From Gammaproteobacteria bacterium (GTDB lineage: Bacteria; Pseudomonadota; Gammaproteobacteria; UBA6429; Thiohalophilaceae), in NCBI GenBank assembly GCA_030593785.1, contig JAUVGM010000138.1, positions 1 to 6,538 on the forward strand: a stretch of DNA of 6,538 nucleotides, in the 5' to 3' direction. Positions 1 to 6,438 of this stretch are shown in pieces. The translations under genes and the position numbers were made by a program. The notes beneath the pieces are model-generated. The model worked only from the letters and a program-made list of their open reading frames with translations, ran no database searches and was not told the DNA's origin. Numbering within the stretch: the first letter of the stretch is position 1; every line of letters begins with the position of its first letter.

Positions 1-1
1 T

Positions 2-835
2 AAGATTATCACTGAGTTAGTCAAACAAGTTGGGCTAACTCACCATGAATTCAGAAGCCGAAATCACACTGCCAGCCATGAAGCTCATGATTACTATATT
101 CGTGGTAACGCCTTATATACATCTATATCTAAAGAAGGAAATAGTTTGGCGAGGGAAATGTTTTTAAAGGCGATAGAAATAGACCCAATTTTTTCCAGTG
201 CCTATAGTGCAATTGCATTAACCTATATTGATGACTATCGACGAAAATGGGGAGAAGATCACTTAAGTGCTGTCGAACATGCATTTGAATATGCTAATAA
301 AGCAATAATCATTGATAAAACTAATGCCGTTGCTCATGTGGTACTTGCATACGCTCAGCTTTATGGCAGAAAACAACCAGAAAAATCTATTATTTCTGCT
401 CGGCAAGCAATTAAACTCTATCCTAACTATGCAGATGCCTATGCCATTATTGGCTCTGCCTATTCCTTTGTAGATCGTTCAGTTGATGCGATTCGCATTA
501 ACAAACACGCCATCCGTCTTAACCCAACTTCCAGTTATATTTACTTATCCAATCTAGGTCGTGATTATTATTTTCTGAAACGTCAGGATAAAGCGATAGA
601 AAGTCTGCAGGATGCTACTTTCCGTAATGAAAATTATCTTAATGCTCACCTTTACCTCGCAGCAACCTATGCAAGCATTGATCAAATAGATGATGCTAAT
701 TGGGAAATGGAAAAAATCCTTATACTAGATCCGGAATTCTCTCTTAAATACTGGGCCAAAACACAGCCTTATAAATCAAAAACACGTCTTGCTCGTATGG
801 TGGCTGATTTACGTAAAGCAGGCTTACCGGATTAA
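2..835 (+). CDS. C-terminal part of a TPR protein, paralogue of the CadC-like regulator (5' end cut by window)
   Basis: The frame is open from the first base, so the gene starts left of the window; the first in-frame ATG at 146 is internal. The 277 visible residues are helical tetratricopeptide repeats. Recognisable helix-B endings are AIEIDP (57-62), ANKAIIIDK (98-106), ARQAIKLYP (133-141), HAIRLNP (169-175) and ILILDP (239-244). The whole stretch aligns with the C-terminal half of the regulator at 3107-4789: shared patterns include PNYAD-x-Y, NLGR-x-YY, RNEN, IDDA-x-W and the terminal DLRKAGLPD. By analogy the missing part probably holds a winged-helix or cyclase-type output domain, a membrane helix and a TolB-N-like domain, with the TPRs on the periplasmic side; that part is not visible. 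Similar TPR tails also occur on class III adenylate cyclases, so the output domain is uncertain. A terminator follows at 853-890. Confidence 0.85.
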   Translation, partial: KIITELVKQVGLTHHEFRSRNHTASHEAHDYYIRGNALYTSISKEGNSLAREMFLKAIEIDPIFSSAYSAIALTYIDDYRRKWGEDHLSAVEHAFEYANKAIIIDKTNAVAHVVLAYAQLYGRKQPEKSIISARQAIKLYPNYADAYAIIGSAYSFVDRSVDAIRINKHAIRLNPTSSYIYLSNLGRDYYFLKRQDKAIESLQDATFRNENYLNAHLYLAATYASIDQIDDANWEMEKILILDPEFSLKYWAKTQPYKSKTRLARMVADLRKAGLPD

Positions 836-852
836 AACTGAATATCGAACTT

Positions 853-890
853 TTAAAAAATAACCCGCCGAAGCGGGTTATAAATTTTTA
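853..890. terminator. Bidirectional Rho-independent terminator between convergent genes
   Basis: A perfect 9-bp stem, ATAACCCGC (860-868) with GCGGGTTAT (873-881), closes a CGAA tetraloop. On the minus strand it is followed by six T (855-860), a strong terminator for the lipoprotein gene. On the plus strand it is followed by AAATTTTTA, a weaker tail that serves the TPR gene ending at 835. The last bases overlap the lipoprotein stop codon (888-890). Confidence 0.9.
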
Positions 891-1883
891 TGGATTATAT
901 TTAACTATATTAAACTGCTCGAGATGTTTTTTCGTTTTAGGATTAAACAAAATATGCAGCATGGCATGCATAACATAGATTTGCTTATTTCGTAATGTGC
1001 CAGTGGTTGCAAAAACATCACCGGTATCTGCCTCACCGATGACGGAGGCTGAGGCCCAATTGTCATTACTTGATAATTTAATTACCGCGTTAGTTGCTGT
1101 TGAAGCGGGAACACCAACATGGGCATTATTATTAGCAATTACGTTCAATGAACCGTCTATTCCCCAAATCAATCCATCTGCACCAAAGATTTTCTTTTTT
1201 AATTTGACTTCAGTAAACGCGCCGGGATTATTTTTTGGAATCTTGAATAACTGTCCTGAATTCATTTTATCTACAATAAGATAATCATCCTTTACGACAA
1301 TGCCGTTCAGATTAAAACTTTTACCACTGAATGTTTTGTCGTTAATTAAAACCGAAGATTCATAATTAACATCCACTTTATAAATGATAGGTGAGAAACT
1401 ATCTGTAATATATGCTGTGCCATCTTTGTCGATAGCAATATCATTACAGAAGTGTCCTCCATCAAGACCTTTAGCCAGATCAACGTATTTAATCAGCCTA
1501 CCGGTGGAGAGTTGGAATACAGCCAGAGCAGCCAGTTTTCCAGTGGTTGCAGGGCTCGATTTTTCAGCTGCACCGGGATCTGAATTACATACCAAAACTC
1601 GATCACGCATCTCATCAATTTTAATACCAACCGATGAGACCATTCGTGAATCTTTTGCAAAGACCCAATAGCTTCCGTCATCCTTAACTGAGCCGATTTC
1701 GCCTTTACGAATAGATGTCACCAAAAATCGCTTATTGGTCGCATCCCAGCCAACCCCCTCAGGATAAAGGGTCGAACTATTAAATTTCACCACATCAGGT
1801 GTCGATGTGACATTATTTCCTTTGCATGCACCTAGTGCCGCTGCAAGAGTAATAATAAAAAATAATTTACTTATATTGTTCAT
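888..1883 (-). CDS. SMP-30/gluconolactonase-like beta-propeller lipoprotein
   Basis: The product is a 331-residue six-bladed beta-propeller of the SMP-30/gluconolactonase/LRE group, probably a metal-dependent lactonase or related hydrolase anchored in the envelope. The upstream in-frame ATG at 1920-1922 would add 13 residues. ATG 1881-1883 is preferred because AAGGAG (1890-1895) lies 6 nt before it and a clean lipoprotein signal then follows: N-terminal Lys6, a hydrophobic core and a lipobox LGAC with Cys20. The SMP-30 metal-site positions look conserved: Glu42 (YPEGVGWD), Asn147 (CNDIAID), Asn193 (LNGIVV) and Asp236 (ADGLIW). The propeller-type segment DKDGTAYITDSFSPIIYKVD spans about 152-171. 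Substrate cannot be read from the sequence. The gene has its own upstream region with tandem operator-like repeats (1983-2028) and a strong terminator. The fold call is solid; lactonase activity is inferred. Confidence 0.82.
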   Translation of the reverse strand: MNNISKLFFIITLAAALGACKGNNVTSTPDVVKFNSSTLYPEGVGWDATNKRFLVTSIRKGEIGSVKDDGSYWVFAKDSRMVSSVGIKIDEMRDRVLVCNSDPGAAEKSSPATTGKLAALAVFQLSTGRLIKYVDLAKGLDGGHFCNDIAIDKDGTAYITDSFSPIIYKVDVNYESSVLINDKTFSGKSFNLNGIVVKDDYLIVDKMNSGQLFKIPKNNPGAFTEVKLKKKIFGADGLIWGIDGSLNVIANNNAHVGVPASTATNAVIKLSSNDNWASASVIGEADTGDVFATTGTLRNKQIYVMHAMLHILFNPKTKKHLEQFNIVKYNP

Positions 1884-1889
1884 CAGATA

Positions 1890-1895
1890 CTCCTT
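1890..1895 (-). promoter_or_regulatory. Ribosome binding site that fixes the lipoprotein start
   Basis: Minus-strand AAGGAG is 6 nt from ATG 1881-1883. It chooses this start over the in-frame ATG at 1920-1922, which would also bury the lipoprotein signal peptide behind 13 polar residues. Confidence 0.8.
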
Positions 1896-1982
1896 ATTCT
1901 TGCTTGTTATCAAACGAGACATGCTTTAAACATGCAGCCTTATTACCTTTATTGTTTCTAAACAGTAAATTCATACTAGCAG

Positions 1983-2028
1983 AGATATTTATAAAAGTTA
2001 TTAGGAAGATATTAAGAAGTTATTAAAT
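1983..2028. promoter_or_regulatory. Tandem AG(A/T)TATT direct repeats, candidate OmpR/PhoB/CadC-type operator
   Basis: On the plus strand AGATATT (1983-1989), AGTTATT (1996-2002), AGATATT (2007-2013) and AGTTATT (2018-2024) recur at steps of 13, 11 and 11 bp. The last three are full 11-bp units: AGTTATTAGGA, AGATATTAAGA, AGTTATTAAAT. Direct repeats at about one helical turn are the usual target of OmpR-family winged helices, the DNA-binding fold of the CadC-like protein encoded nearby. The array lies 100-145 bp upstream of the lipoprotein ATG. A possible minus-strand -10, TAGTAT (1973-1978), lies 4 bp beyond the nearest repeat with no good -35, as expected for an activator-dependent promoter. 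The repeats are visible; their function and the binding protein are inferred. Confidence 0.5.
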
Positions 2029-2039
2029 CGCTATTGCAG

Positions 2040-2142
2040 AAATAAATGGGGGCAGAGCACAGTTATTGTAAGAGTACTTCCTCACATTGTTTAGCCACAA
2101 TGCTTAGGGTGTATTGTGTTCTCCTTCTGACCCCACTTATTT
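2040..2142. repeat. Short intergenic element A with imperfect 17-bp inverted ends of GGGGTCAGA type
   Basis: The left end 2040-2056 (AAATAAATGGGGGCAGA) and the reverse complement of 2126-2142 (AAATAAGTGGGGTCAGA) differ at two of 17 positions. Between them lies a perfect small hairpin, CATTGT (2085-2090) with ACAATG (2097-2102). The blocks TACTTC (2075-2080), TTGTTTAG (2087-2094) and ATTGTGTTCT (2113-2122) recur in the same order in element B (4806-4950). The element begins just after the stop codon of the hydrolase gene and may help terminate it. It looks like a non-autonomous REP/MITE-like element. I see no target-site duplication. Confidence 0.6.
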
Positions 2143-2149
2143 GCTTTAT

Positions 2150-2959
2150 TTATTGCTTCATGATTTTTGTTAACCGTACATTTAACCCATTAACCAATTC
2201 ATCCTGTTTACCATTATAGAAATGATTAGCTCCTTCAATTTTTAATTGTTGGTAGTGGCCTTGGTGTATTTTATTGCCTAGGGGATTTCTTACAATAATG
2301 GCCTCCAGTACTGGTTTAAGATCTTCACTGCCATACACATCTATGATCCTCACATTTTTAATTTTTTTAAAATGTTTCAGGCTATCCATGTTGGTTACCT
2401 TGGGCATACCAAACCCTCCGCTTAACATTGCGAATACTTTTACAGTAGGATCATTTTTTGTAGACAAGTAATAAGAAGCCATGGTTACACCTGTACTGTG
2501 CCCAAGAAGTACAATATTTCGGATACCTTTTCTTTTTAGAAACTCAATACCTGCCTGAATACGTGCGGGGACTTCCTGGTATAAGGGACTGTATTCCTCT
2601 TCTTTCGCTTCATTGTTGAGTACTGGCATTTGTAACGAGAGAGTATGCCAACCGAGGTCTGGCAGTTCTGTACGTAAAGGTTCGATCACATCAGGCCATG
2701 CGGGATGCACTCCGATTCCATGCAAAATAATCACGGCACCTTTTGAGTAGTCTGTTGCGGGTTCAGCATATAATCCTAAAAACTCTACGCCATCTGCTTT
2801 AAGCTTGATGTCCTCACCTACCATAAGGCTATCGACAATTTGATTTTCCCAACGTTTTTCTTTAGCAAGATCTGATTTGCTCGCCGCCTGGACTGTTAAT
2901 AGAACGCTGCTAAGAATGAATATTAGTAATAATTGAAATACTGATGGTGAATTTTTCAT
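2150..2959 (-). CDS. Exported alpha/beta hydrolase, DUF3530-like
   Basis: The product is a 269-residue protein with a Sec signal peptide (about 1-25; hydrophobic core 9-22, cleavage after VQA). The body is an alpha/beta hydrolase: oxyanion-loop segment ILHGIGVHPAWPDVIEPLR (78-96), GWHTLSLQMPVL (103-114), nucleophile elbow GHSTG (153-157, Ser155), and likely acid Asp213 and base His246 (GANHF). The HG-x-G-x-HP-x-WP and GW-x-TLS-x-Q-MP-x-L segments fit the DUF3530 family as I recall it. The substrate is unknown; an ester or thioester in the periplasm is a guess. AAAGGAG (2968-2974) lies 8 nt before the ATG, so the start is secure. It is divergently transcribed from the CadC-like regulator, an arrangement common for a regulator and its target. 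Downstream it is separated from the lipoprotein gene by element A and that gene's own promoter region, so an operon is not required. Confidence 0.82.
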   Translation of the reverse strand: MKNSPSVFQLLLIFILSSVLLTVQAASKSDLAKEKRWENQIVDSLMVGEDIKLKADGVEFLGLYAEPATDYSKGAVIILHGIGVHPAWPDVIEPLRTELPDLGWHTLSLQMPVLNNEAKEEEYSPLYQEVPARIQAGIEFLKRKGIRNIVLLGHSTGVTMASYYLSTKNDPTVKVFAMLSGGFGMPKVTNMDSLKHFKKIKNVRIIDVYGSEDLKPVLEAIIVRNPLGNKIHQGHYQQLKIEGANHFYNGKQDELVNGLNVRLTKIMKQ

Positions 2960-3028
2960 GGTGGTTTCTCCTTTGTATTTATTTATTATTTCACTGTTGA
3001 ACTAAGTATTAGCTACACTTAAAGAGAA

Positions 3029-3038
3029 AGTCCGGACT
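3029..3038. promoter_or_regulatory. 10-bp palindrome in the divergent promoter region, candidate operator
   Basis: AGTCCGGACT is a perfect palindrome in the 147-bp region between the divergent hydrolase and regulator genes. A related half-site, GACCGGAAC, lies at 3057-3065. I find no convincing -35/-10 pair on either strand. A site here could control either gene; one 10-bp palindrome is weak evidence. Confidence 0.25.
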
Positions 3039-3090
3039 GAACAAAGACGAAAAAACGACCGGAACTTTTTTACTTGATATTCAAGGCGTT

Positions 3091-3096
3091 AAGGAG
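3091..3096 (+). promoter_or_regulatory. Ribosome binding site supporting a TTG start for the regulator
   Basis: TAAGGAG (3090-3096) is the only good Shine-Dalgarno near this gene. It lies inside the longer frame that opens at TTG 3074, 10 nt before in-frame TTG 3107, and 19 nt before the first ATG (3116). This makes TTG 3107 the best-supported start. Confidence 0.6.
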
Positions 3097-3106
3097 CCAG
3101 GACATA

Positions 3107-4789
3107 TTGGAAAAAATGGGTCAAACAGGTTTTATTATTGATAATTGGCAGGTATCTCCGGCAGAAGGAATACTTAGCCGGGATGGTAAAGTAGTGCATC
3201 TTGAACCCAAGGTGATGGAGGTGCTTGTTTATTTTGCTTCACGTTCGGGTGAAGTGATTACCCGGGAAGAGTTAGAAGCTGATGTTTGGCGCGGTGCAGT
3301 AGTGGGCTATGATGCGGTCACCAAGACGATAATCAAGTTACGCAAGGCATTGCAGGATGATGCCCGACATCCACGTTGTATTGCGACCATCCCCAAAAAA
3401 GGTTACCAGTTGATTGCCCCCGTTCTTTTTTCTACCGATAACGAGCAGTCTGTCACGCAGGAAAATATTTCCAGTAAAAAATTAACCCGGCAACCAGCCA
3501 AACGAAAGGCAGGTTTAATTAGTCTTGTGTTGTTATTTTTTGTTTCTGCTTACTGGTTGCTGGTTGCTTCACCTGACATACTAAATACGAATATTACTAA
3601 AAGTAACATACCGGCTATTCTGGTTCTTCCTTTTGATAACCTGGTGGCTGATAGGCAACATGATGCTTTTGTGGATGGCATAACCGAAGACATTATTACG
3701 GACTTATCTCGTTTATCAAACTTATTTGTTTTTTCCAGTAACACATCCTTTCAATACAAAGGAAAACAAGTTACACCGCAACAACTAAGGAAAGAACTTA
3801 ATGTGGATTATGTATTGAAAGGGAGTATCAGACGTGTGGATGATTCACTTAGATTAAATGTACAGTTGGTTGATACGAAAACAAATTTTAATGTTTGGGC
3901 TGAGCGTTATGATCGAAAGGTGGATGAAGTGTTTGCTATACAAAGTGAACTGACACAACAATTTATAAATGCGCTAACAGTAAAACTCACTTCGCATGAA
4001 AAACAACAATTAGTAACAAGATCAACGCTCAACCTGAAAGCTTATGACCATTTTTTATCCGGGCAACGAATTTCTAAACAACGCACTAAAGAGTCTAATG
4101 AACAGGCTCGAATAGAGTATCGACAGGCCATTGAATTAGATCCAAGTTATGGTCGGGTTTATGGTGCATTAGCGTTTTCCATGGCAGTTGATTATCGCCG
4201 TGGCTGGACTGACACACCCATTGAAACACTGGATCGTGCATTGGCATTAGCTGAACAGGCCACATTACTTGATATCAATACACCTCAAACCTACTGGGTG
4301 CTGGGTTATGTGTACATGATGCGTAAAGAACTTGATGCAGCAGAACGAGCAGCAAAACAATCCATCGCTATTGCACCGAATTATGCAGATGGTTATGGTT
4401 TATTGGCATTAATTAATAATCATCATGGAAATGCAGAAAAGGCACTTAAGCTTATTAAAAAAGGCATGCGACTTAATCCCTATTACACATGGGATTATCC
4501 TTATAATCTAGGGCGAGCATATTACTCTCTAGGACGTTATGAAGAAGCAATTTCTGTACTTGAACAAGCTCAGGAACGAAATGAAAATGTGATGCCGCCT
4601 AAATTATTTCTTACTGCAAGTTATATGAAAGCGGGACGTATTGATGATGCACAATGGCTGGTAGAACAGATACTGGTTTTAACTCCAGGTACCACCATAA
4701 CGCATCTCGACAAAACGACCTCTATTGATAATAGAAAGCTCAAGAAAGTTTTTCTTGATGATTTGCGACAAGCAGGCTTACCTGAGTAA
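3107..4789 (+). CDS. CadC-like transmembrane regulator: winged helix, TolB-N-like domain and TPRs
   Basis: The product is 560 residues if started at TTG 3107 behind AAGGAG; alternatives are TTG 3074 (571 residues, no ribosome site) and ATG 3116 (site too distant). Residues 8-106 form an OmpR/CadC-type winged helix: LEPKVMEVLVYFA, REELEADVW, recognition helix near AVTKTIIKLRKAL (70-82) and wing IATIPKKGYQLI (92-103). Arg/Lys-rich residues precede one membrane helix at about 135-153. Residues 168-295 resemble the TolB-N/COG5616 domain (AILVLPFDNL, DGITEDIITDLSRL, YVLKGSIRR, VWAERYDR). TPRs run from about 310 to 530, ending DLRQAGLPE. The topology is cytoplasmic DNA binding with a periplasmic sensor, so it probably acts as a one-component regulator activated from the envelope. 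It is divergent from the hydrolase gene and paralogous to the protein at the left edge. Signal and targets are unknown. Confidence 0.85.
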   Translation: MEKMGQTGFIIDNWQVSPAEGILSRDGKVVHLEPKVMEVLVYFASRSGEVITREELEADVWRGAVVGYDAVTKTIIKLRKALQDDARHPRCIATIPKKGYQLIAPVLFSTDNEQSVTQENISSKKLTRQPAKRKAGLISLVLLFFVSAYWLLVASPDILNTNITKSNIPAILVLPFDNLVADRQHDAFVDGITEDIITDLSRLSNLFVFSSNTSFQYKGKQVTPQQLRKELNVDYVLKGSIRRVDDSLRLNVQLVDTKTNFNVWAERYDRKVDEVFAIQSELTQQFINALTVKLTSHEKQQLVTRSTLNLKAYDHFLSGQRISKQRTKESNEQARIEYRQAIELDPSYGRVYGALAFSMAVDYRRGWTDTPIETLDRALALAEQATLLDINTPQTYWVLGYVYMMRKELDAAERAAKQSIAIAPNYADGYGLLALINNHHGNAEKALKLIKKGMRLNPYYTWDYPYNLGRAYYSLGRYEEAISVLEQAQERNENVMPPKLFLTASYMKAGRIDDAQWLVEQILVLTPGTTITHLDKTTSIDNRKLKKVFLDDLRQAGLPE

Positions 4790-4805
4790 AGTAATAGATA
4801 TTTTT

Positions 4806-4950
4806 AAATTTGGGTCAGAGCTATATAGAACTGCTTTGCGTTTTACCACAGAACTGCAAACTGTGCAGTTCATCAGGCACTACTTCGCGTTGCTTAGGTC
4901 GCATAGTTCTCGCTAATATTGGAAATAATTGTGTTCTGAACCCATTTTTG
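4806..4950. repeat. Short intergenic element B, related to element A, with GGGTCAGAGC-type ends
   Basis: Left end AAATTTGGGTCAGAGC (4806-4821) pairs imperfectly with the reverse complement of 4931-4949 (AAAAATGGGTTCAGAAC). The interior carries TACTTC (4881-4886), TTGCTTAG (4890-4897) and ATTGTGTTCT (4928-4937), the same three blocks in the same order as element A. A perfect hairpin of GAACTGCA (4851-4858) with TGCAGTTC (4864-4871) sits inside. The element starts 16 nt after the regulator's stop codon and fills most of the gap before the MBL gene; it may act as a transcript 3' end. Only part of the family's ends is conserved, so the boundaries are approximate. Confidence 0.5.
4851..4871. other. 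Perfect 8-bp hairpin inside element B
   Basis: GAACTGCA, loop AACTG and TGCAGTTC form a perfect stem-loop. It lacks a following T run, so it is not a classical terminator. CACAG (4847-4851) could instead pair with CTGTG (4861-4865), which is incompatible with the main stem. Confidence 0.5.
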
Positions 4951-4999
4951 TTCAACTACACGTAAATACACAACCTCAATCACCCATGGTCTTTGAATA

Positions 5000-5965
5000 A
5001 TGAAAAAAATAACACTTTCTACATTATTACTTTTTATCTTAACAGGCTGGGTACAGGCTCATGATACGGATATCCCTGCGTCGCTAGAGCATTATTCATT
5101 TGAACAGCTCACTAATAATATACACGTCGTTCATGGTACGCAGGCATTACCCAGCCTAAAAACCCGTGGCTTTATGAATAATCCTGCCATCATCACAACA
5201 AAAAAAGGGATCATTGTTATTGACCCAGGAAGTAGTGAGGAAATTGGAAAACAACTATTAGAAAAAATCAAAACTATTTCTGATAAACCTGTTATCGCAA
5301 TATTTAATACTCACGTCCATGGCGATCACTGGTTGGGTAATCATGGCATACGCTCGGTCTACCCTCATGTGCCTATTTATGCACACCAACGTATGATAGA
5401 ACGCGTTAAAGAAGGTGAAGGTGAGCAATGGATAAAGCTCTTCATGGGTATGACCAAAAAAGCGATTGCTGGTACCAAAGTTGTTGCACCTAATATTGGG
5501 CTTAAAGGAGGTGAAACATTAAAACTCGATGGTATAACGTTGAAAATACATCATACCGGTCATGCACATTCAGATGGCGACATTATGATAGAAGTGGTCG
5601 ATGACAAAGGTTTGTTTTTTGGCGATATTGTTGCGGCAAAACGTGTACCTAATTCTGATGTTCCTCAAGATGCAAGTTTTAAAGGTACCATTAATGCCAT
5701 CAAGTTAATGCTAAAAGGTCCTTCAACCTTATATATACCCGGACATGGTTTAAGTGGTGGACGCGAAGTACCTAAAGCTTCATTACGCTTTTTAGTTAAA
5801 TTACGAGAATCTGTGACCCGCTATTACAATCAAGGTTTGTCTGATTTTGAAATGAAAGAAAAAGTCATCAAAGATTTATCTGAATTTAAAGACTGGCACA
5901 ATTTTAAAGAAATGGGACGAGTTATTGCTTATGTGTATCAAGAAGTGGAAAATGATAACTTTTAA
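5000..5965 (+). CDS. Exported metallo-beta-lactamase-fold hydrolase
   Basis: The product is a 321-residue MBL-fold enzyme with a Sec signal peptide (1-20, cleavage after VQA), so probably periplasmic. The dinuclear metal site is complete: HVHGDH (His105, His107, Asp109, His110), His190 in GHAHSDGD, bridging Asp209 in LFFGD and His249 in IPGHG. The N-terminal strands NPAIITTKKGIIVIDPG (61-77) are typical. The bridging Asp at the position where B1 and B3 beta-lactamases have Cys or Ser points to a glyoxalase-II-like hydrolase rather than a true beta-lactamase. It resembles the exported MBL proteins found near Sox or quinoprotein systems, but no such genes are seen here, so the substrate is unknown. 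No clear Shine-Dalgarno precedes the ATG, yet the signal peptide supports this start. It stands alone between element B and a convergent gene. Confidence 0.88.
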   Translation: MKKITLSTLLLFILTGWVQAHDTDIPASLEHYSFEQLTNNIHVVHGTQALPSLKTRGFMNNPAIITTKKGIIVIDPGSSEEIGKQLLEKIKTISDKPVIAIFNTHVHGDHWLGNHGIRSVYPHVPIYAHQRMIERVKEGEGEQWIKLFMGMTKKAIAGTKVVAPNIGLKGGETLKLDGITLKIHHTGHAHSDGDIMIEVVDDKGLFFGDIVAAKRVPNSDVPQDASFKGTINAIKLMLKGPSTLYIPGHGLSGGREVPKASLRFLVKLRESVTRYYNQGLSDFEMKEKVIKDLSEFKDWHNFKEMGRVIAYVYQEVENDNF

Positions 5966-6007
5966 AAATATTTTTTTATAAATCAATTGTAAATATTAAA
6001 TGGTTAT

Positions 6008-6043
6008 ATTAAATGGCTCTGCCCCCTTTAATTCTCTTTAATT
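6008..6043. repeat. Direct repeat copy C1 (GGGGGCAGAGCC core), overlapping the end of the membrane-protein gene
   Basis: On the minus strand this copy reads AATTAAAGAGAATTAAA followed by GGGGGCAGAGCC and ATTTAAT. It matches copy C2 (6439-6482) over nearly its whole length apart from one 7-8-base gap and a few substitutions. The codons ATT AAA GAG AAT and stop TAA of the membrane-protein gene (6028-6042) lie inside it. Confidence 0.6.
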
Positions 6044-6414
6044 CCTGCTTTATATTTTCCAAAAATACGTTCAGGCAATCGAGTGAGTATAGGGCCAACT
6101 ATTACAACAACACCACCAATCCAAACCCAGCCATGTTGTCCAAATTGGAAAATGCCTATGCCATATAAAAGTGACAATATCGCCATTAGCAAGTAGAAAG
6201 GCCCCGTGAAATAACAATGTACTCGCCCGCAGCGAAATGCATTCACGAGACAGGCTACACCAGCAATAGATAATGCGGATGGCCATAGAATAGTGCGTTG
6301 TATTGGGTTTGTAAAAATTCCGATAAAAAAGACAATGTGAGGTATTCCCCACAACAGAATAGTTGTCACTCGGTCTGTAGTGAAATCTTTATTTCTACTC
6401 GCTGCCATATTCAT
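6028..6414 (-). CDS. Small four-helix membrane protein with an RCGRVHC motif, function unknown
   Basis: The product is a 128-residue hydrophobic protein with about four predicted membrane segments (near 17-35, 43-60, 70-89 and 95-112). The loop between segments two and three carries RCGRVHCYFTGPFYLL (61-76) with Cys62, His66 and Cys67; Cys55 lies in the preceding helix. I recognise this RCGR-x-HCY-x-TGP pattern as recurring in uncharacterised bacterial membrane proteins but know no assigned function. The Cys/His cluster could bind a metal or be redox-active, which is inference only. The start is uncertain: ATG 6412-6414 has no spaced ribosome site, whereas ATG 6406-6408 has AAAGAA 6 nt upstream. 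It is convergent with the MBL gene (62-nt gap) and lies between two direct repeat copies, the nearer of which encodes its last residues. Confidence 0.7.
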   Translation of the reverse strand: MNMAASRNKDFTTDRVTTILLWGIPHIVFFIGIFTNPIQRTILWPSALSIAGVACLVNAFRCGRVHCYFTGPFYLLMAILSLLYGIGIFQFGQHGWVWIGGVVVIVGPILTRLPERIFGKYKAGIKEN

Positions 6415-6438
6415 TTCTTTGTTTGATAATATATGTGA

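Noticed and set aside
997..1671. Plus-strand open frames of 95 codons at 997-1284 and 1384-1671 antisense to the lipoprotein gene
   Set aside because: The minus-strand frame has the lipobox, ribosome site and full SMP-30 motif set; these are antisense shadows without family features.
1920..1935. CATGC-TTTAAA-CATGC symmetry upstream of the lipoprotein gene as an operator
   Set aside because: It is a direct repeat of CATGC around TTTAAA, not a true palindrome, and could be chance.
4821..4904. Minus-strand 27-codon frame inside element B with a protein-like composition (starts MRPKQREVV)
   Set aside because: It lies entirely within a repeat element whose relative, element A, has no equivalent frame; there is no good ribosome site, and its stop falls at the repeat end.
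4986..5000. Four-codon leader MVFE whose TAA overlaps the ATG of the MBL gene (TAATG), suggesting translational coupling
   Set aside because: No ribosome site precedes it either, and a 4-codon frame is expected by chance; kept only as a note because the MBL gene lacks its own Shine-Dalgarno.
5000..5965. Beta-lactam resistance enzyme
   Set aside because: Bridging Asp209 replaces the Cys or Ser of B1/B3 beta-lactamases, so the fold fits a general MBL hydrolase rather than a beta-lactamase.
5964..5997. AT-only inverted repeats after the MBL stop codon as a terminator
   Set aside because: The stems AAAAATATTTTT and AATATTT/AAATATT contain no GC pairs; too weak to call a terminator in AT-rich DNA.
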